A stretch of 64,000 nt of DNA, taken from assembly GCF_000412185.1 (NCBI RefSeq), contig NZ_ASJA01000002.1, positions 186,001 to 250,000 of the forward strand, written 5' to 3'. The notes under the pieces are model-generated. The model was not told the origin of the DNA, made no database searches, and saw only the letters and a list, made by a program, of their open reading frames with translations. The translations under genes and the position numbers were made by a program. Positions 35,751 through 44,461 of the stretch are shown one piece after another (position 1 is the first letter of the stretch; the number at the start of each line of letters is the position of its first letter). Source of the DNA: Euryhalocaulis caribicus. GTDB lineage: Bacteria > Pseudomonadota > Alphaproteobacteria > Caulobacterales > Maricaulaceae.

Positions 35751-36986
35751 GTCGCCGGTTCGGCCAGCTTCAGGGCCAGGGGCGAAGGCAGAAGCACGGT
35801 CCATCGGGCCGGGTGCTTCATCACGCCCGCCAGATCGCCGGCCAGATCGCCGGTTCCGAAGAAGAGGTCGCCCCGCATCGGACCTTCGATGGCCCCGCCC
35901 GTATCCTGGGCGATAACCAGCAGGCTGCGGGCCTCGGCCTCCGCGTCGCCCGCTTGGCGCGGGATGCGGGTATTTATGAGAACGGGCGCGCCATAGGCGT
36001 GGAAATCGGGGTCCACGGCCATGCTGGCCATCGGGGTGAGCGGCGCGCCCTGCGCCCCGCGCGGGCCGCGGGCGGGATCATCCACCGACTCCGCGCCAAA
36101 AAAAGACATAGCGCGGATTCTCGTTCATCAGGGCTTTGGCGGCGGCATAACCCGCCTCGTCCATCCAGCGCTCGATCCCGGCCTTCGAGGCCTGCGACAG
36201 CGTCAGCTCGCCCCGGTCGATCAGAACACGGCCGATGGATCGGTAGGGCAGGCCGTTATGGGCGGCAAAGACCGCGCGTTGACGGCCGCCGCCGTCAAAC
36301 CGGATACGGCCCGAACCCTGTACCTGCAGGAAGAACACGTCCGCCGGACGGCCCCAGGCCAGCACCGGCGCGCGATCTGTGGAGATTTCCGCGCGCGGGT
36401 CATAGGGAATAAGCTTGCCGGTCTCCACCTGACCGACAACGCGATGACCGGCCAGTTCCGGATCGAACAGGCCGAGATCGGCAGTGACGAGATCTTCCGG
36501 ACGGCCAAGAATGGGTTCGGAAAACTCAGAGGTGCGCGCGCGGCTGACCACCAGTTCGGGTTCATAATAGCCGGTGAGAAGGCCGGTATCACTCTCCGGC
36601 CCGGTCACGCTCACCGGCAGGAAATGAGTTTGGAAAAATGCGCGGGCGGCGGCGGCCTCCACCGGCGTGGCGGCGGCCGCCTCGCAGGCTGCGCGCCAGT
36701 CGGCCGCGATCCCGGCCCAGTCGCGCTTCGGGTTCATCGGCGCCTCATCCGGACGCGCGGCGATCTGGGCGCAGGAACGCTGGAATGCAGTCAGCGCGGC
36801 GGCGGCGTCCGCCTCCGCCCAGCCGTCCAGCGCCTCGAAATCGGTGAGGCGCAGCGAGATGTCGGGAATTTCCTGCTCGACCGCGGGGGGTTCGGGTTCG
36901 TCCGGTTGCTCTGGTTCGGGCGCGTCGTCGCGGCCGCAGGCGGCCATCAGGAAACATAGCGAGGCGAGAAGGCTGCGGCGGATCAT
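35747..36986 (-). pseudogene. mltA: mltA (membrane-bound lytic murein transglycosylase A), frameshifted
   Basis: MltA cuts peptidoglycan to form 1,6-anhydro-muramic acid ends. The first frame (36986-36078) gives a lipoprotein signal (lipobox MAAC) and the MltA domain including TGYYEPELVVSRA and VFFLQVQGSGRIRF. It runs out at NPRYVFFWRG. The second frame (ending at 35747) resumes with FFGAESVDDPARGPRGAQG, GAPVLINTRI and the 3D-type end AQDTGGAIEGPMRGDLFFGTGD. The break is at a run of seven A on the plus strand (36098-36104); six would restore one frame. It is either a real mutation, a sequencing error in the homopolymer, or slippage. Codon use and conservation on both sides look normal, and the smr start still overlaps the final stop. 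Confidence 0.85.
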
Positions 36987-37033
36987 GCGGTCTTTCGCTC
37001 CTTCAGCGCCCGCGGGTCGAGATATCGTTTGCG

Positions 37034-37657
37034 TCAGGCGCGGCGGACCCGGCCCAGGACCCAGTTTGGATCGCGGGCGCCGGTATTGCGCTCAAACGTC
37101 CAGATTTCCTGCGCGGTGCGGATGCGGGAGGGATCGCCCTCGATAATTTCGCCATCCGCATCGCGAATGATCGTGGTGAGGTCGGCCTCGAACCGCACGG
37201 AAACGCGGGCGGTCTTGCCGTCCAGCTCCGCATCCTCGATTTCCGCCTTGGCGAGGCGGACAATGTCGGTGGTCTGGCTCTGATTGTTTTCTTCGCGTTC
37301 GGCGATGGCCGCGTCATACCGGTCATAGACCGGGCCGGCGGTGAAGCGTTTCAGCGTGCCGCGGTCGCCTTCGGCAAAGGCCTGCACGATCATCTCGTAA
37401 GCGCCGCGCGCGCCTTCAACAAATTCGTCCGGATCGAAGCCGGAATCGGCCCGGCGGATCGCCTCCATCCCGGCGGCGCCCGGGCCGGTGAAGGCCGGAC
37501 GCGGCCCCTCGCTGCGGACATTGGCGTCGCGCAGCGTGGGTTCTTTCGCTTCCTTGCCCGGAACGGGCTCATGCCCGGTGCGGCGGCCCAGAACGGAGTA
37601 TAGCCGGTAGATGAAGAAACCGGCGATGGCGGCGAATATGATGATCTGAAACAGCAT
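37034..37657 (-). CDS. Tim44/TimA-family protein
   Basis: A 207-residue protein with an N-terminal membrane anchor (LFQIIIFAAIAGFFIYRLYSVLG) and a C-terminal Tim44-like domain (GAYEMIVQAFAEGDRGTLKRF to the end). Bacterial Tim44/TimA proteins are linked to the inner membrane and are related to the mitochondrial import factor. ATG 37655-37657 gives the short periplasm-side N-terminus typical for the family. It is divergent from secB, a conserved alphaproteobacterial pairing. Confidence 0.9.
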   Translation of the reverse strand: MLFQIIIFAAIAGFFIYRLYSVLGRRTGHEPVPGKEAKEPTLRDANVRSEGPRPAFTGPGAAGMEAIRRADSGFDPDEFVEGARGAYEMIVQAFAEGDRGTLKRFTAGPVYDRYDAAIAEREENNQSQTTDIVRLAKAEIEDAELDGKTARVSVRFEADLTTIIRDADGEIIEGDPSRIRTAQEIWTFERNTGARDPNWVLGRVRRA

Positions 37658-37853
37658 CAAGAGCCTTCGATTCAAACGCGTTGCGAACAGCTGGACACTA
37701 TATAAGGGCTATGGCGGCAACGTCAGCCCGTCTGTTGCTGGAAACGCAGAGCCATGCTACCCGGCGCGCTTTCGCGAAATCATCCGCGCCACCCGGAAAT
37801 TGACGCCCTTTTCGCGTCAGCCGGACGCGCGACAAGACGTGGTGAAACCAGAC

Positions 37854-38369
37854 ATGTCCCAGACCGACCAGCAGCCGGAAGCGGCGCAAGACGAGCCCCA
37901 GGTCCAGATCCTGGCGCAATATATCAAGGATGCCTCCTTCGAAAATCCGCTGGCCCCGCGCTCTCTGCGCTCCGGCCAGAACCAGCCGCAGATCAGCCTG
38001 AACGTCGATGTCGGCGTGCGCAATATCGAGGAAGACCTGAACGAGGTCGCCCTGCGCATCGAGGGCAAGGCCGAGCGCGAAGGCGAAGTCGCCTTTATCT
38101 GTGAGCTTGTCTATGCGGGTCTGTTCCGTTTCGTCGGCGTGCCGCAAGACCAGCTTCAGCCCTTCCTGCTGATCGAAGCGCCGCGCATGCTGTTCCCGTT
38201 CGCGCGCAATATCGTGGCGCAGCTGGTGCGTGATGGCGGCTTCCCGCCGCTGATGCTGGAGCCGATCGATTTTGCCGCGCTGTACCGTCAGCGGCTGGCG
38301 CAACAGGGCGCCGCGGAAAATGGCGATGGAACCGGCGGCGCCGAACAGGCCAATGGCGAAGAAAGCTAG
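37854..38369 (+). CDS. secB: Protein-export chaperone SecB
   Basis: A 171-residue tetrameric chaperone that holds preproteins unfolded for SecA. The core VQILAQYIKDASFENPLAP, the FICELVYAGLFRFVGVP segment and IEAPRMLFPFARNIVA / GGFPPLMLEPIDFAALY are near-invariant in the family. ATG 37854 (MSQTDQQ) is the family start; the upstream frame lies in the intergenic region. Confidence 0.97.
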   Translation: MSQTDQQPEAAQDEPQVQILAQYIKDASFENPLAPRSLRSGQNQPQISLNVDVGVRNIEEDLNEVALRIEGKAEREGEVAFICELVYAGLFRFVGVPQDQLQPFLLIEAPRMLFPFARNIVAQLVRDGGFPPLMLEPIDFAALYRQRLAQQGAAENGDGTGGAEQANGEES

Positions 38370-38384
38370 AGACCTTTAGCTTTC
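38361..38384. terminator. Bidirectional hairpin between secB and dnaQ
   Basis: GAAAGCTA (38361-38368) pairs with TAGCTTTC (38377-38384) over the last codons of secB and up to the dnaQ stop. The two genes converge here. There is no T-run, so it is a likely but weak terminator for both. Confidence 0.45.
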
Positions 38385-39069
38385 AGGCATTATAGAGCGA
38401 CCAGAGCGCGTTTTCGCCCATTTCCTCGATAAAGGCGGAATGGGCGGCGCGCTCGCGCTCGGTAACAAGGCTCGGAAGAGCCTCGGGCCGCGGCGGGGCC
38501 TTGGCGACCAGTCCGGAATCGCCGCCGCCGGTCTTCTCGAAAATATCCAGCCGGCGCTCGCGCCCGCCATTCAGTTCCAGATAGACCTTCGCGAGCAGGC
38601 GGGCGTCGACCAGCGCGCCATGAACGTCGCGCGTTTCCAGCGAGATGCGGAACCGGTCGCAGAGCGAATCCAGCGAATTGCGGACACCCGGGAATTTCTT
38701 CCGCGCCATGACCAGTGTGCAGTGGAACCGCTCATGCGGGAGGACAGAGCGGCCATGGCGGTCCAGCTCCGCATTCACGAAGCCCTTATCGAACTCCGCA
38801 TTGTGCGCGACCATGCGGGCGTCGCCCACGAATTCCATGAAATCCTCGACCACGTCCGCGAAGAGCGGCTTGTCGGCCAGAAATTCATCGGTCAGCCCGG
38901 TAATCTCTGTGACCTTGGGCGGCAGGGAGCGCTGCGGATTGACGTAGCAGTGATATTCGCGGCCCGTGGGAACGAAATCGATCACCTCGACACAGCCGAT
39001 CTCGGTAATCCGGTCGCCGTCCGCCGGGCTGAGCCCGGTTGTTTCGGTATCGAAAACGATTTCCCGCAT
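38383..39069 (-). CDS. dnaQ: DNA polymerase III epsilon subunit (proofreading exonuclease)
   Basis: A 228-residue DEDDh 3'-5' exonuclease. Exo I VFDTETTGLSPADGD, Exo II HNAEFDKGFVNAEL and Exo III with HGALVDARLLAKVY are all visible, and the C-terminal tail that binds the polymerase alpha subunit follows. Belongs to the leftward ppsR-maf-aroE-coaE-dnaQ group next to the origin. Confidence 0.97.
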   Translation of the reverse strand: MREIVFDTETTGLSPADGDRITEIGCVEVIDFVPTGREYHCYVNPQRSLPPKVTEITGLTDEFLADKPLFADVVEDFMEFVGDARMVAHNAEFDKGFVNAELDRHGRSVLPHERFHCTLVMARKKFPGVRNSLDSLCDRFRISLETRDVHGALVDARLLAKVYLELNGGRERRLDIFEKTGGGDSGLVAKAPPRPEALPSLVTERERAAHSAFIEEMGENALWSLYNA

Positions 39070-39092
39070 GGTGCTCGCGCGCCCCTTCCCCG

Positions 39093-39686
39093 CTAGTGTC
39101 CGCCTCTCAGCGCAGCCAGAACCTCGTGAACCTGACGCCGCGCCGCTTCGAGACCCGCCCCGGTCTCTATGACGAAATCCGCCCGTTTCCGCTTTTCCGA
39201 ATCAGGCGTCTGACGCGACAGTATGGCGGTGAATTTTTCTTCGGTCATGCCGGGCCGCTGCAAGACGCGCTCTCTTTGCACCGCCGCCGGCGCGCTGACC
39301 ACGATCACCGCGTCCAGCTGTTCCTCGCCGCCTGTCTCGTAAAGAAGCGGGATGTCGAGGATGACGATATCAGCGCCGGAATCTTTTGAACTTTCCAGAA
39401 ATTGCGCGCGCGCGGCCTGTACCAGCGGATGCACGATCTCTTCGAGCCGCTCGAAATCTTGCGGGTTTTCATGGAGGTGCGCCGCCAGGGCGCTGCGGTC
39501 TACCGCGCCGTCCCGGACCGCGTCAGGGAATATTTCCCGGATCGGTTCGACGGCGCCCCCGCCCCGTGCATAGAGCGCATGGACGGCGGCATCGGCCCCG
39601 AAAACAGGCACGCCCTCATCGGCGAACATGTTCGCGGTGGTGGTCTTGCCCATGCCGATCGACCCGGTCAGGCCGACGATCTTCAT
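39093..39686 (-). CDS. coaE: Dephospho-CoA kinase
   Basis: A 197-residue kinase for the last step of coenzyme A synthesis. P-loop [17 protein letters not shown] and the substrate/lid segments ([33 protein letters not shown]) are intact. Its ATG overlaps the aroE stop by 4 bases. Confidence 0.97.
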   Translation of the reverse strand: MKIVGLTGSIGMGKTTTANMFADEGVPVFGADAAVHALYARGGGAVEPIREIFPDAVRDGAVDRSALAAHLHENPQDFERLEEIVHPLVQAARAQFLESSKDSGADIVILDIPLLYETGGEEQLDAVIVVSAPAAVQRERVLQRPGMTEEKFTAILSRQTPDSEKRKRADFVIETGAGLEAARRQVHEVLAALRGGH

Positions 39687-40498
39687 GTCCGCTCCATCGC
39701 CTCCAGCAAAATCTGCCGTGCGTCCAAGTCTGGCGGCGTTACCCCGAAGAAAGCCTTAAAGGAGGGCCGCGCCTGCCCGATCAACATGTCGAGGCCGTCC
39801 ACGCTCCGGCGGCCGGAGGATTTTGCGGTCTTCAGAAGCGGCGTCTCGAGTGGGCGATAGACAAGATCATAGACAATCAGCGCATTGCGGCTGGCGGAAA
39901 AATCCACAGGCGGGGCCGAGGCGCCGTCGAGACCAATGGAAGTGGCGTTGACCAGAAGGTCGGCCTCGCGAACATCCGGCGGCCAGGCCGCAACGCCGGC
40001 CTTGAAATCCTTTGCAAGGCGCTTGGCCTTTTTTTCCGTCCGGTTGGCGATGGTGACCCGGGCGCCCGCCTGAGTCAGCGCATAAACCGCCGCCCGGGCC
40101 GCGCCCCCCGCCCCCAGAACCAGCGCGGCGGCGCGTTCCGGCTGGAATTCGGACGCCTGCCGGCGGAGACCATAGAGAAATCCTTCCGCGTCCGTATTGT
40201 CCGCCACCCATTTCCCGTCATCGCGATAGAGAAGATTGGCCGCGCCGATAGATTTCGCCGCATCCGTCTTCCGGTCGGCAAGGCGCAGGGCGAGGCCCTT
40301 GTGCGGCAGCGTCACGTTCAGGCCGGCGCAATCGGGGTCTGCCAGCGCGGTCTTCAGAATCTTCTTCGCTCCGTCCTCCGGCGCGGGAAGCCGATCATAG
40401 CGGCCCTTTACGCCAGCGGTTTCAAGCCAGGCGCCATGAAGACAAGGAGAAAGGGAATGATCGACCGGCCAGCCGGCGACCGCGGCCCAGCGCGTCAT
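39683..40498 (-). CDS. aroE: Shikimate dehydrogenase
   Basis: A 271-residue NADPH-dependent enzyme of the shikimate pathway. [16 protein letters not shown] binds shikimate, [10 protein letters not shown] carries the catalytic Lys, and [15 protein letters not shown] / ANRTEKKAK form the NADP site. ATG overlaps the maf stop by 4 bases, continuing a chain of coupled genes. Confidence 0.97.
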   Translation of the reverse strand: MTRWAAVAGWPVDHSLSPCLHGAWLETAGVKGRYDRLPAPEDGAKKILKTALADPDCAGLNVTLPHKGLALRLADRKTDAAKSIGAANLLYRDDGKWVADNTDAEGFLYGLRRQASEFQPERAAALVLGAGGAARAAVYALTQAGARVTIANRTEKKAKRLAKDFKAGVAAWPPDVREADLLVNATSIGLDGASAPPVDFSASRNALIVYDLVYRPLETPLLKTAKSSGRRSVDGLDMLIGQARPSFKAFFGVTPPDLDARQILLEAMERT

Positions 40499-41088
40499 GT
40501 TTTCAGCGCGCCCTGGCCGCGCAGCCCGTCGAGCACAGGCAATAGCGGCAGGCCGAGAACGGAATAATAGTCCGCATCGACGCTTTCAAAAAGTTGCGCG
40601 CCAAGCCCCTCAAACTGGTAACAGGCGACGCTTTTCAAAATGCCCTCGCCCGCTTCCGAGAGATAGGCGTCCAGAAATTCCTCCGAATAGTCCCGCATTT
40701 GAATGTGAGACCGGGCGAGGTGCGTCCAGACAATGTCGCCGTCCTTTGCCAGCGCCGCGCCGCAAATCAGCTCGTGCGGCTTCCCGCGCATGGCCAGCAA
40801 CCGGTCGCGCGCCTCAGCCATGGTCCCGGCCTTGTCGTAGCGCCGCCCTTCAAATGTCAGGATCTGATCGGCCCCCAGACAAAGCGCGGCGTGGCGGCGT
40901 GAGACCTCGGCGGCTTTCTCCTCCGCCAGCTTGAGAGCGAGCGCGCCATCGGCCAGCGCGTCATGCCGGCGTTTAAGCACGTCTTCATCGACCTGCGGGC
41001 GTTCGATCCGGAAATCGACGCCGGCGGCGGTGAGTATCTGCGCCCGGATCGCACTGCCCGAGGCCAGGATGACAGGGGCGATATTCAC
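40495..41088 (-). CDS. Maf-family nucleoside triphosphate pyrophosphatase
   Basis: A 197-residue Maf/HAM1-like NTP pyrophosphatase. The N-terminal ILASGSAIRAQIL motif, the LGADQILTFEGRRYDK acid motif and the ESVDADYYSVLGLPLLPVL end identify the family. GTG 41086-41088 overlaps the ppsR stop by 4 bases (GTGA); the longer frame upstream is not supported. Confidence 0.92.
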   Translation of the reverse strand: MNIAPVILASGSAIRAQILTAAGVDFRIERPQVDEDVLKRRHDALADGALALKLAEEKAAEVSRRHAALCLGADQILTFEGRRYDKAGTMAEARDRLLAMRGKPHELICGAALAKDGDIVWTHLARSHIQMRDYSEEFLDAYLSEAGEGILKSVACYQFEGLGAQLFESVDADYYSVLGLPLLPVLDGLRGQGALKT

Positions 41089-41930
41089 AATGTGTGCTCG
41101 CCGCGCTTGTCGGCCAGAAGATTGAGAATCTTGGCGGCGCTTTCCTCGATCGAGCGGCGGGTCACGTCGATCATCGACCATCCCTTGCGGGCGAACAGGC
41201 GTTTGGCCTGAATCGTTTCATCCTTCACCAGATGCTCGTCGACATAATCGGTGGACCGGTCCTCATGCAGGCTGAGCAGGCGGTTGCGGCGAATCTGGAC
41301 CAGCCGTTCGGGCGCCGCGGTAAGTCCCACGACCAGCGGTTTCCTGAGATTCAGGACATCGTCCGGCAGGGCGGCGCCGGGAACGATTGGAATGTTTGCG
41401 GCCTTGATGCCCCGCTGCGCCAGATAGATGCAGGTCGGCGTCTTGGACGTCCGGCTGACGCCGACCAGCACGACATCCGCATCCTCGAACTCATGGGTGT
41501 TGGCGCCGTCATCATGCGCCATGGCGTAATTCAGCGCCTCGATCCGGCTGTAATATTCCGCGTCCAGCGTGCGCTGGGCGCCGACGCGGGACGACATCTC
41601 TATGCCGAGATAGCGGCCCATGGAGGTCAGGGCCGGGTCGAGAATGGGAATCGCCGGCAGGCCAAGCTGGGCGCAGCGCGCCTCCAGCTGCGCCCGCAGC
41701 TCATTATTCACAAGCGTGTACATGACGATGCCGGGCGCATCCTCGATCTCCTGCATCACGCGGTCCAGCTGGCGGGGCGAACGGACCAGCGCATAGAGAT
41801 GTTCTATCGGGGAAACCCCGCGAAACTGGGCGACGCTGGCGCGCATGACCGCCATCAGCGTCTCGCCGGTCGAGTCCGAAACCAGGTGGACATGGAAATA
41901 GATCGAAAACTGGTTCTTTGGATCGGTCAT
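41085..41930 (-). CDS. ppsR: PEP synthase / pyruvate phosphate dikinase regulatory protein (DUF299)
   Basis: A 281-residue bifunctional kinase/pyrophosphorylase that switches PEP synthetase or pyruvate phosphate dikinase on and off. LVSDSTGETLMAVMRA at the N-terminus and the P-loop GVSRTSKTPTCIYLA define the family. ATG 41928-41930 is the family start. It corresponds to the RP001/DUF299 gene that borders the Caulobacter origin; hemE is on the other side of the gap. Confidence 0.95.
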   Translation of the reverse strand: MTDPKNQFSIYFHVHLVSDSTGETLMAVMRASVAQFRGVSPIEHLYALVRSPRQLDRVMQEIEDAPGIVMYTLVNNELRAQLEARCAQLGLPAIPILDPALTSMGRYLGIEMSSRVGAQRTLDAEYYSRIEALNYAMAHDDGANTHEFEDADVVLVGVSRTSKTPTCIYLAQRGIKAANIPIVPGAALPDDVLNLRKPLVVGLTAAPERLVQIRRNRLLSLHEDRSTDYVDEHLVKDETIQAKRLFARKGWSMIDVTRRSIEESAAKILNLLADKRGEHTL

Positions 41931-41953
41931 GGACGCCTTGGGGATGGAGACTG

Positions 41954-41968
41954 TTAATAAAACGTTAA
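41954..41968. promoter_or_regulatory. CtrA-binding box
   Basis: TTAATAAAACGTTAA is an exact TTAA-N7-TTAA, the full recognition motif of the cell-cycle regulator CtrA. It lies 24 bases upstream of the ppsR start, at the left edge of the putative origin, where CtrA would repress replication. Confidence 0.75.
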
Positions 41969-42187
41969 AGCCAGGTCTGCCCGGGGCCAGCGGCGCGATC
42001 CGCAGCTCGTTTACGAACATACTCAAGAACGCTGCGCCCCAAGATTCAAGGAGTCGCACACAGGGATAAGGCGCGGCGGAGAGAATCGTGAAGTCTGGGC
42101 GCCAGCAAAAAACTGTCCCCGGCCGTGTTCACAGCACGGGATGGAAATTTGCTGTTTCAATGGAAAGGCGATTTCCGGTTTTGCCTG

Positions 42188-42208
42188 TGATTCACATGCT
42201 GTGAATTT
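42188..42208. promoter_or_regulatory. Paired DnaA-box-like sites in inverted orientation
   Basis: TGATTCACA (42188-42196) differs by one base from the Caulobacter-type box TGATCCACA. The opposite-strand AAATTCACA (from 42208 to 42200) is weaker. Together they form the perfect inverted repeat ATTCACA-TGC-TGTGAAT (42190-42206). Confidence 0.5.
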
Positions 42209-42384
42209 TCTGACTCTGTCAGTTCTGCGACGTTTGACGGATCTGTGAGAATCCTCTGGGCGCCGGATTCGGCGCCGGACTCGCACCGGACCTCTTCCAC
42301 CAATTCCATTTTTTAAATTCTTTAAGGAGGAAAGGAGGGGTGGATTTCAGTCTGTGAGAATTGCCGAGAGGGGATGCGCCCTCT

Positions 42385-43431
42385 ATGTCGGCATTCATGA
42401 GCGAAACTTTGATGATCCGGGCCGCAAAGGGCCAGAGGACCGAACGCCCTCCGATCTGGGTAATGCGCCAGGCAGGACGTTATCTTCCAGAGTATCGGGA
42501 GCTGAGAGCGAAATCGAAAAGCTTTGTCGATTTCTGCCTGAATCCGGAAATGGCGGCGGAGGCGACCCTGCAGCCGATGCGACGCTTTGATCTGGATGCG
42601 GCGATCATCTTCGCGGATATCCTGCTGATCCCCTACGCGATGGATTGCGGCGTGCATTTCGTGAAAGGGGAAGGCCCGAAAATGACGCCCCTGAAGGGCG
42701 CCGATGATGTGGCGAAGCTGGATCCGGCCGATATGGGCAAGCGATTGTCCGCGGTGGGCGAGTCCTTGGCGCGCGTGCGCGAGGCGTTGCCGGCCGACAA
42801 GACGCTGATCGGTTTCGCCGGGGCACCCTGGACCGTGGCGACCTATATGGCGGAAGGGGCCGGGTCCAAGGACCAGTGGACGGCGCGGGTCTGGGCGTGG
42901 CGGGATCCGGAGTCTTTTGACGCGCTGATCGACAAGCTGGCCGAGGCGAGCATTGATTATCTGGCCATGCAGGCGGAGTCCGGGGCCGATATCCTGAAAA
43001 TTTTCGACTCCTGGGCCTCGGGATTGCCCGAGCCATTGTTTGATCGCGTGGTGATCCGGCCGGCGAAAACCATTGTGGATGGCCTGCGGGCGAGAGGGAT
43101 AACGCAACCGATCATCGGATTCCCCCGCGGCGCGGGCCCGCTGGCCGAGAAATATGCGCGGGAAACCGGCGTTGATGTTGTGGCGATCGACCAGGGCATG
43201 CCGTTGGTCTGGGCGCGCGATCATCTTCAGAACATCAAACCCGTTCAGGGAAATCTGGATTCCGCACTGCTTCTGGCCGGGGGCGCGGACATGGATCGCA
43301 GCATTGACGAGATCATCGAAACATTTTCCGGCGGACCGCATATTTTCAATCTGGGCCACGGCATCACGCCGCAAACCCCGATTGAGCACATGGCGCGTCT
43401 TGTGGATCGGGTGACCGGACATGGCCGGTAA
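42385..43431 (+). CDS. hemE: Uroporphyrinogen decarboxylase
   Basis: A 348-residue enzyme that removes four carboxyl groups from uroporphyrinogen III to give coproporphyrinogen III. PPIWVMRQAGRYLPEYREL at the N-terminus, GFAGAPWTVATYM and LGHGITPQTPIEHM are diagnostic. ATG 42385 is used; Met at 42397 is an alternative. The stop overlaps hemH by 11 bases. It is first in a heme operon hemE-hemH-hemJ that leads away from oriC. Confidence 0.97.
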   Translation: MSAFMSETLMIRAAKGQRTERPPIWVMRQAGRYLPEYRELRAKSKSFVDFCLNPEMAAEATLQPMRRFDLDAAIIFADILLIPYAMDCGVHFVKGEGPKMTPLKGADDVAKLDPADMGKRLSAVGESLARVREALPADKTLIGFAGAPWTVATYMAEGAGSKDQWTARVWAWRDPESFDALIDKLAEASIDYLAMQAESGADILKIFDSWASGLPEPLFDRVVIRPAKTIVDGLRARGITQPIIGFPRGAGPLAEKYARETGVDVVAIDQGMPLVWARDHLQNIKPVQGNLDSALLLAGGADMDRSIDEIIETFSGGPHIFNLGHGITPQTPIEHMARLVDRVTGHGR

Positions 43432-44461
43432 AAGGAAGGTCGCGGTCGTCCTGTTCAATCTGGGCGGGCCGGATAATCCGGAGACCGTGCGGCCCTTCCT
43501 GTTCAATCTGTTTCGGGACAGAGCGATCATCGATGTGCCCTGGATTGCGCGCACGGCGCTGGCGGGATTGATATCCACGCTCCGCGCGCCGTCTGCGAAA
43601 AAGAATTACGCGATGATGGGTGGCGGATCGCCGCTGCGAGCCGAAACCGAAAAACAGGCCGCGGCGCTGGAGGCGCGTCTGGCGGCGGAGGATCCCGGCG
43701 CCGCGTACAAATGCTTCATAGGAATGCGTTACTGGAAGCCGTTTGTGGCGGAGGCGGCCAGGGCGGTCAGAGAGTGGGAGGCGGACGAGGTGGTGTTGTT
43801 GCCGCTGTATCCGCATTTTTCGATCACCACGACCGAGACCGCGTTTGGCGAATGGGACCGCGCCTATAAAGGACCGGCGGACCGCCGCGTTTGTTGTTAT
43901 CCCGCGGAAGACGCCTTTATCGACGCGCATGTGAGATTGATCCGGGAGACCTTCGAGAAGGCGGGACGACCGGAACATGCCCGGCTTCTGTTTTCCGCGC
44001 ACGGCCTGCCCAGGAAGACGGTCGACAAGGGCGATCCCTATCCCTGGCAGATTGAACAGACGGTTCGCGCGATTGCCGGAAAACTGCCGGAAATACCGGA
44101 TTGGGCGATCTGTTACCAAAGCCGCGTCGGGCCGCTGGAGTGGATTGGCCCGTCAACCGATGATGAGGTTGCGCGCGCAGCGGCGGACGGCAAGGCGATC
44201 ATCCTTACGCCGATTGCATTTGTGTCCGAACATATCGAGACGCTGGTGGAGCTGGACGTGGAATATCGCGAACTGGCCGAAGAGCATGGCGCGAAGGCTT
44301 ATCATCGCGTGCCGGCGCTGGGCGATGACGCAGAATTTATTGAGGGGCTCTCCGCCCTGACCCTTCGCGCGCTGGAAGGCGAAGCCGGCCTGAAACCGCC
44401 GGGCGGCGCGCGCATTTGCCCGGCTGACGCCGGCCATTGTCCGTGTAGGATGAACGTATGA
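43421..44461 (+). CDS. hemH: Ferrochelatase with C-terminal cysteine cluster
   Basis: A 346-residue enzyme that inserts Fe(II) into protoporphyrin IX. LFNLGGPDNPETVRPFL, the catalytic His in LLFSAHGLPRKTVDKGDPY and the acidic TPIAFVSEHIETLVELD region are present. The tail ICPADAGHCPC supplies closely spaced Cys as in alphaproteobacterial ferrochelatases that bind a [2Fe-2S] cluster; the cluster itself is inferred. Confidence 0.96.
   Translation: MAGKRKVAVVLFNLGGPDNPETVRPFLFNLFRDRAIIDVPWIARTALAGLISTLRAPSAKKNYAMMGGGSPLRAETEKQAAALEARLAAEDPGAAYKCFIGMRYWKPFVAEAARAVREWEADEVVLLPLYPHFSITTTETAFGEWDRAYKGPADRRVCCYPAEDAFIDAHVRLIRETFEKAGRPEHARLLFSAHGLPRKTVDKGDPYPWQIEQTVRAIAGKLPEIPDWAICYQSRVGPLEWIGPSTDDEVARAAADGKAIILTPIAFVSEHIETLVELDVEYRELAEEHGAKAYHRVPALGDDAEFIEGLSALTLRALEGEAGLKPPGGARICPADAGHCPCRMNV

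Larger units (their letters stand above)
41931..42384. other. Putative chromosomal replication origin (oriC)
   Basis: This 454-base gap between ppsR and hemE holds no gene and occupies the same place as the Caulobacter origin. It contains a CtrA box, eight GANTC sites between 42043 and 42282, a DnaA-box-like TGATTCACA (42188-42196), five copies of CTGTGA/TCACAG, and an AT-rich T-run (TTTTTTAAATTCTTTAA, 42309-42325). Genes diverge from it on both sides, and parS sites and parAB lie 6-13 kb to the right. The function is inferred from synteny and motif content. Confidence 0.85.

Noticed and set aside
42313-42325. TTAA-N5-TTAA near hemE as a second CtrA box
   Set aside because: Spacer is 5, not 7, so it does not match the CtrA motif; it may just be AT-rich origin sequence.
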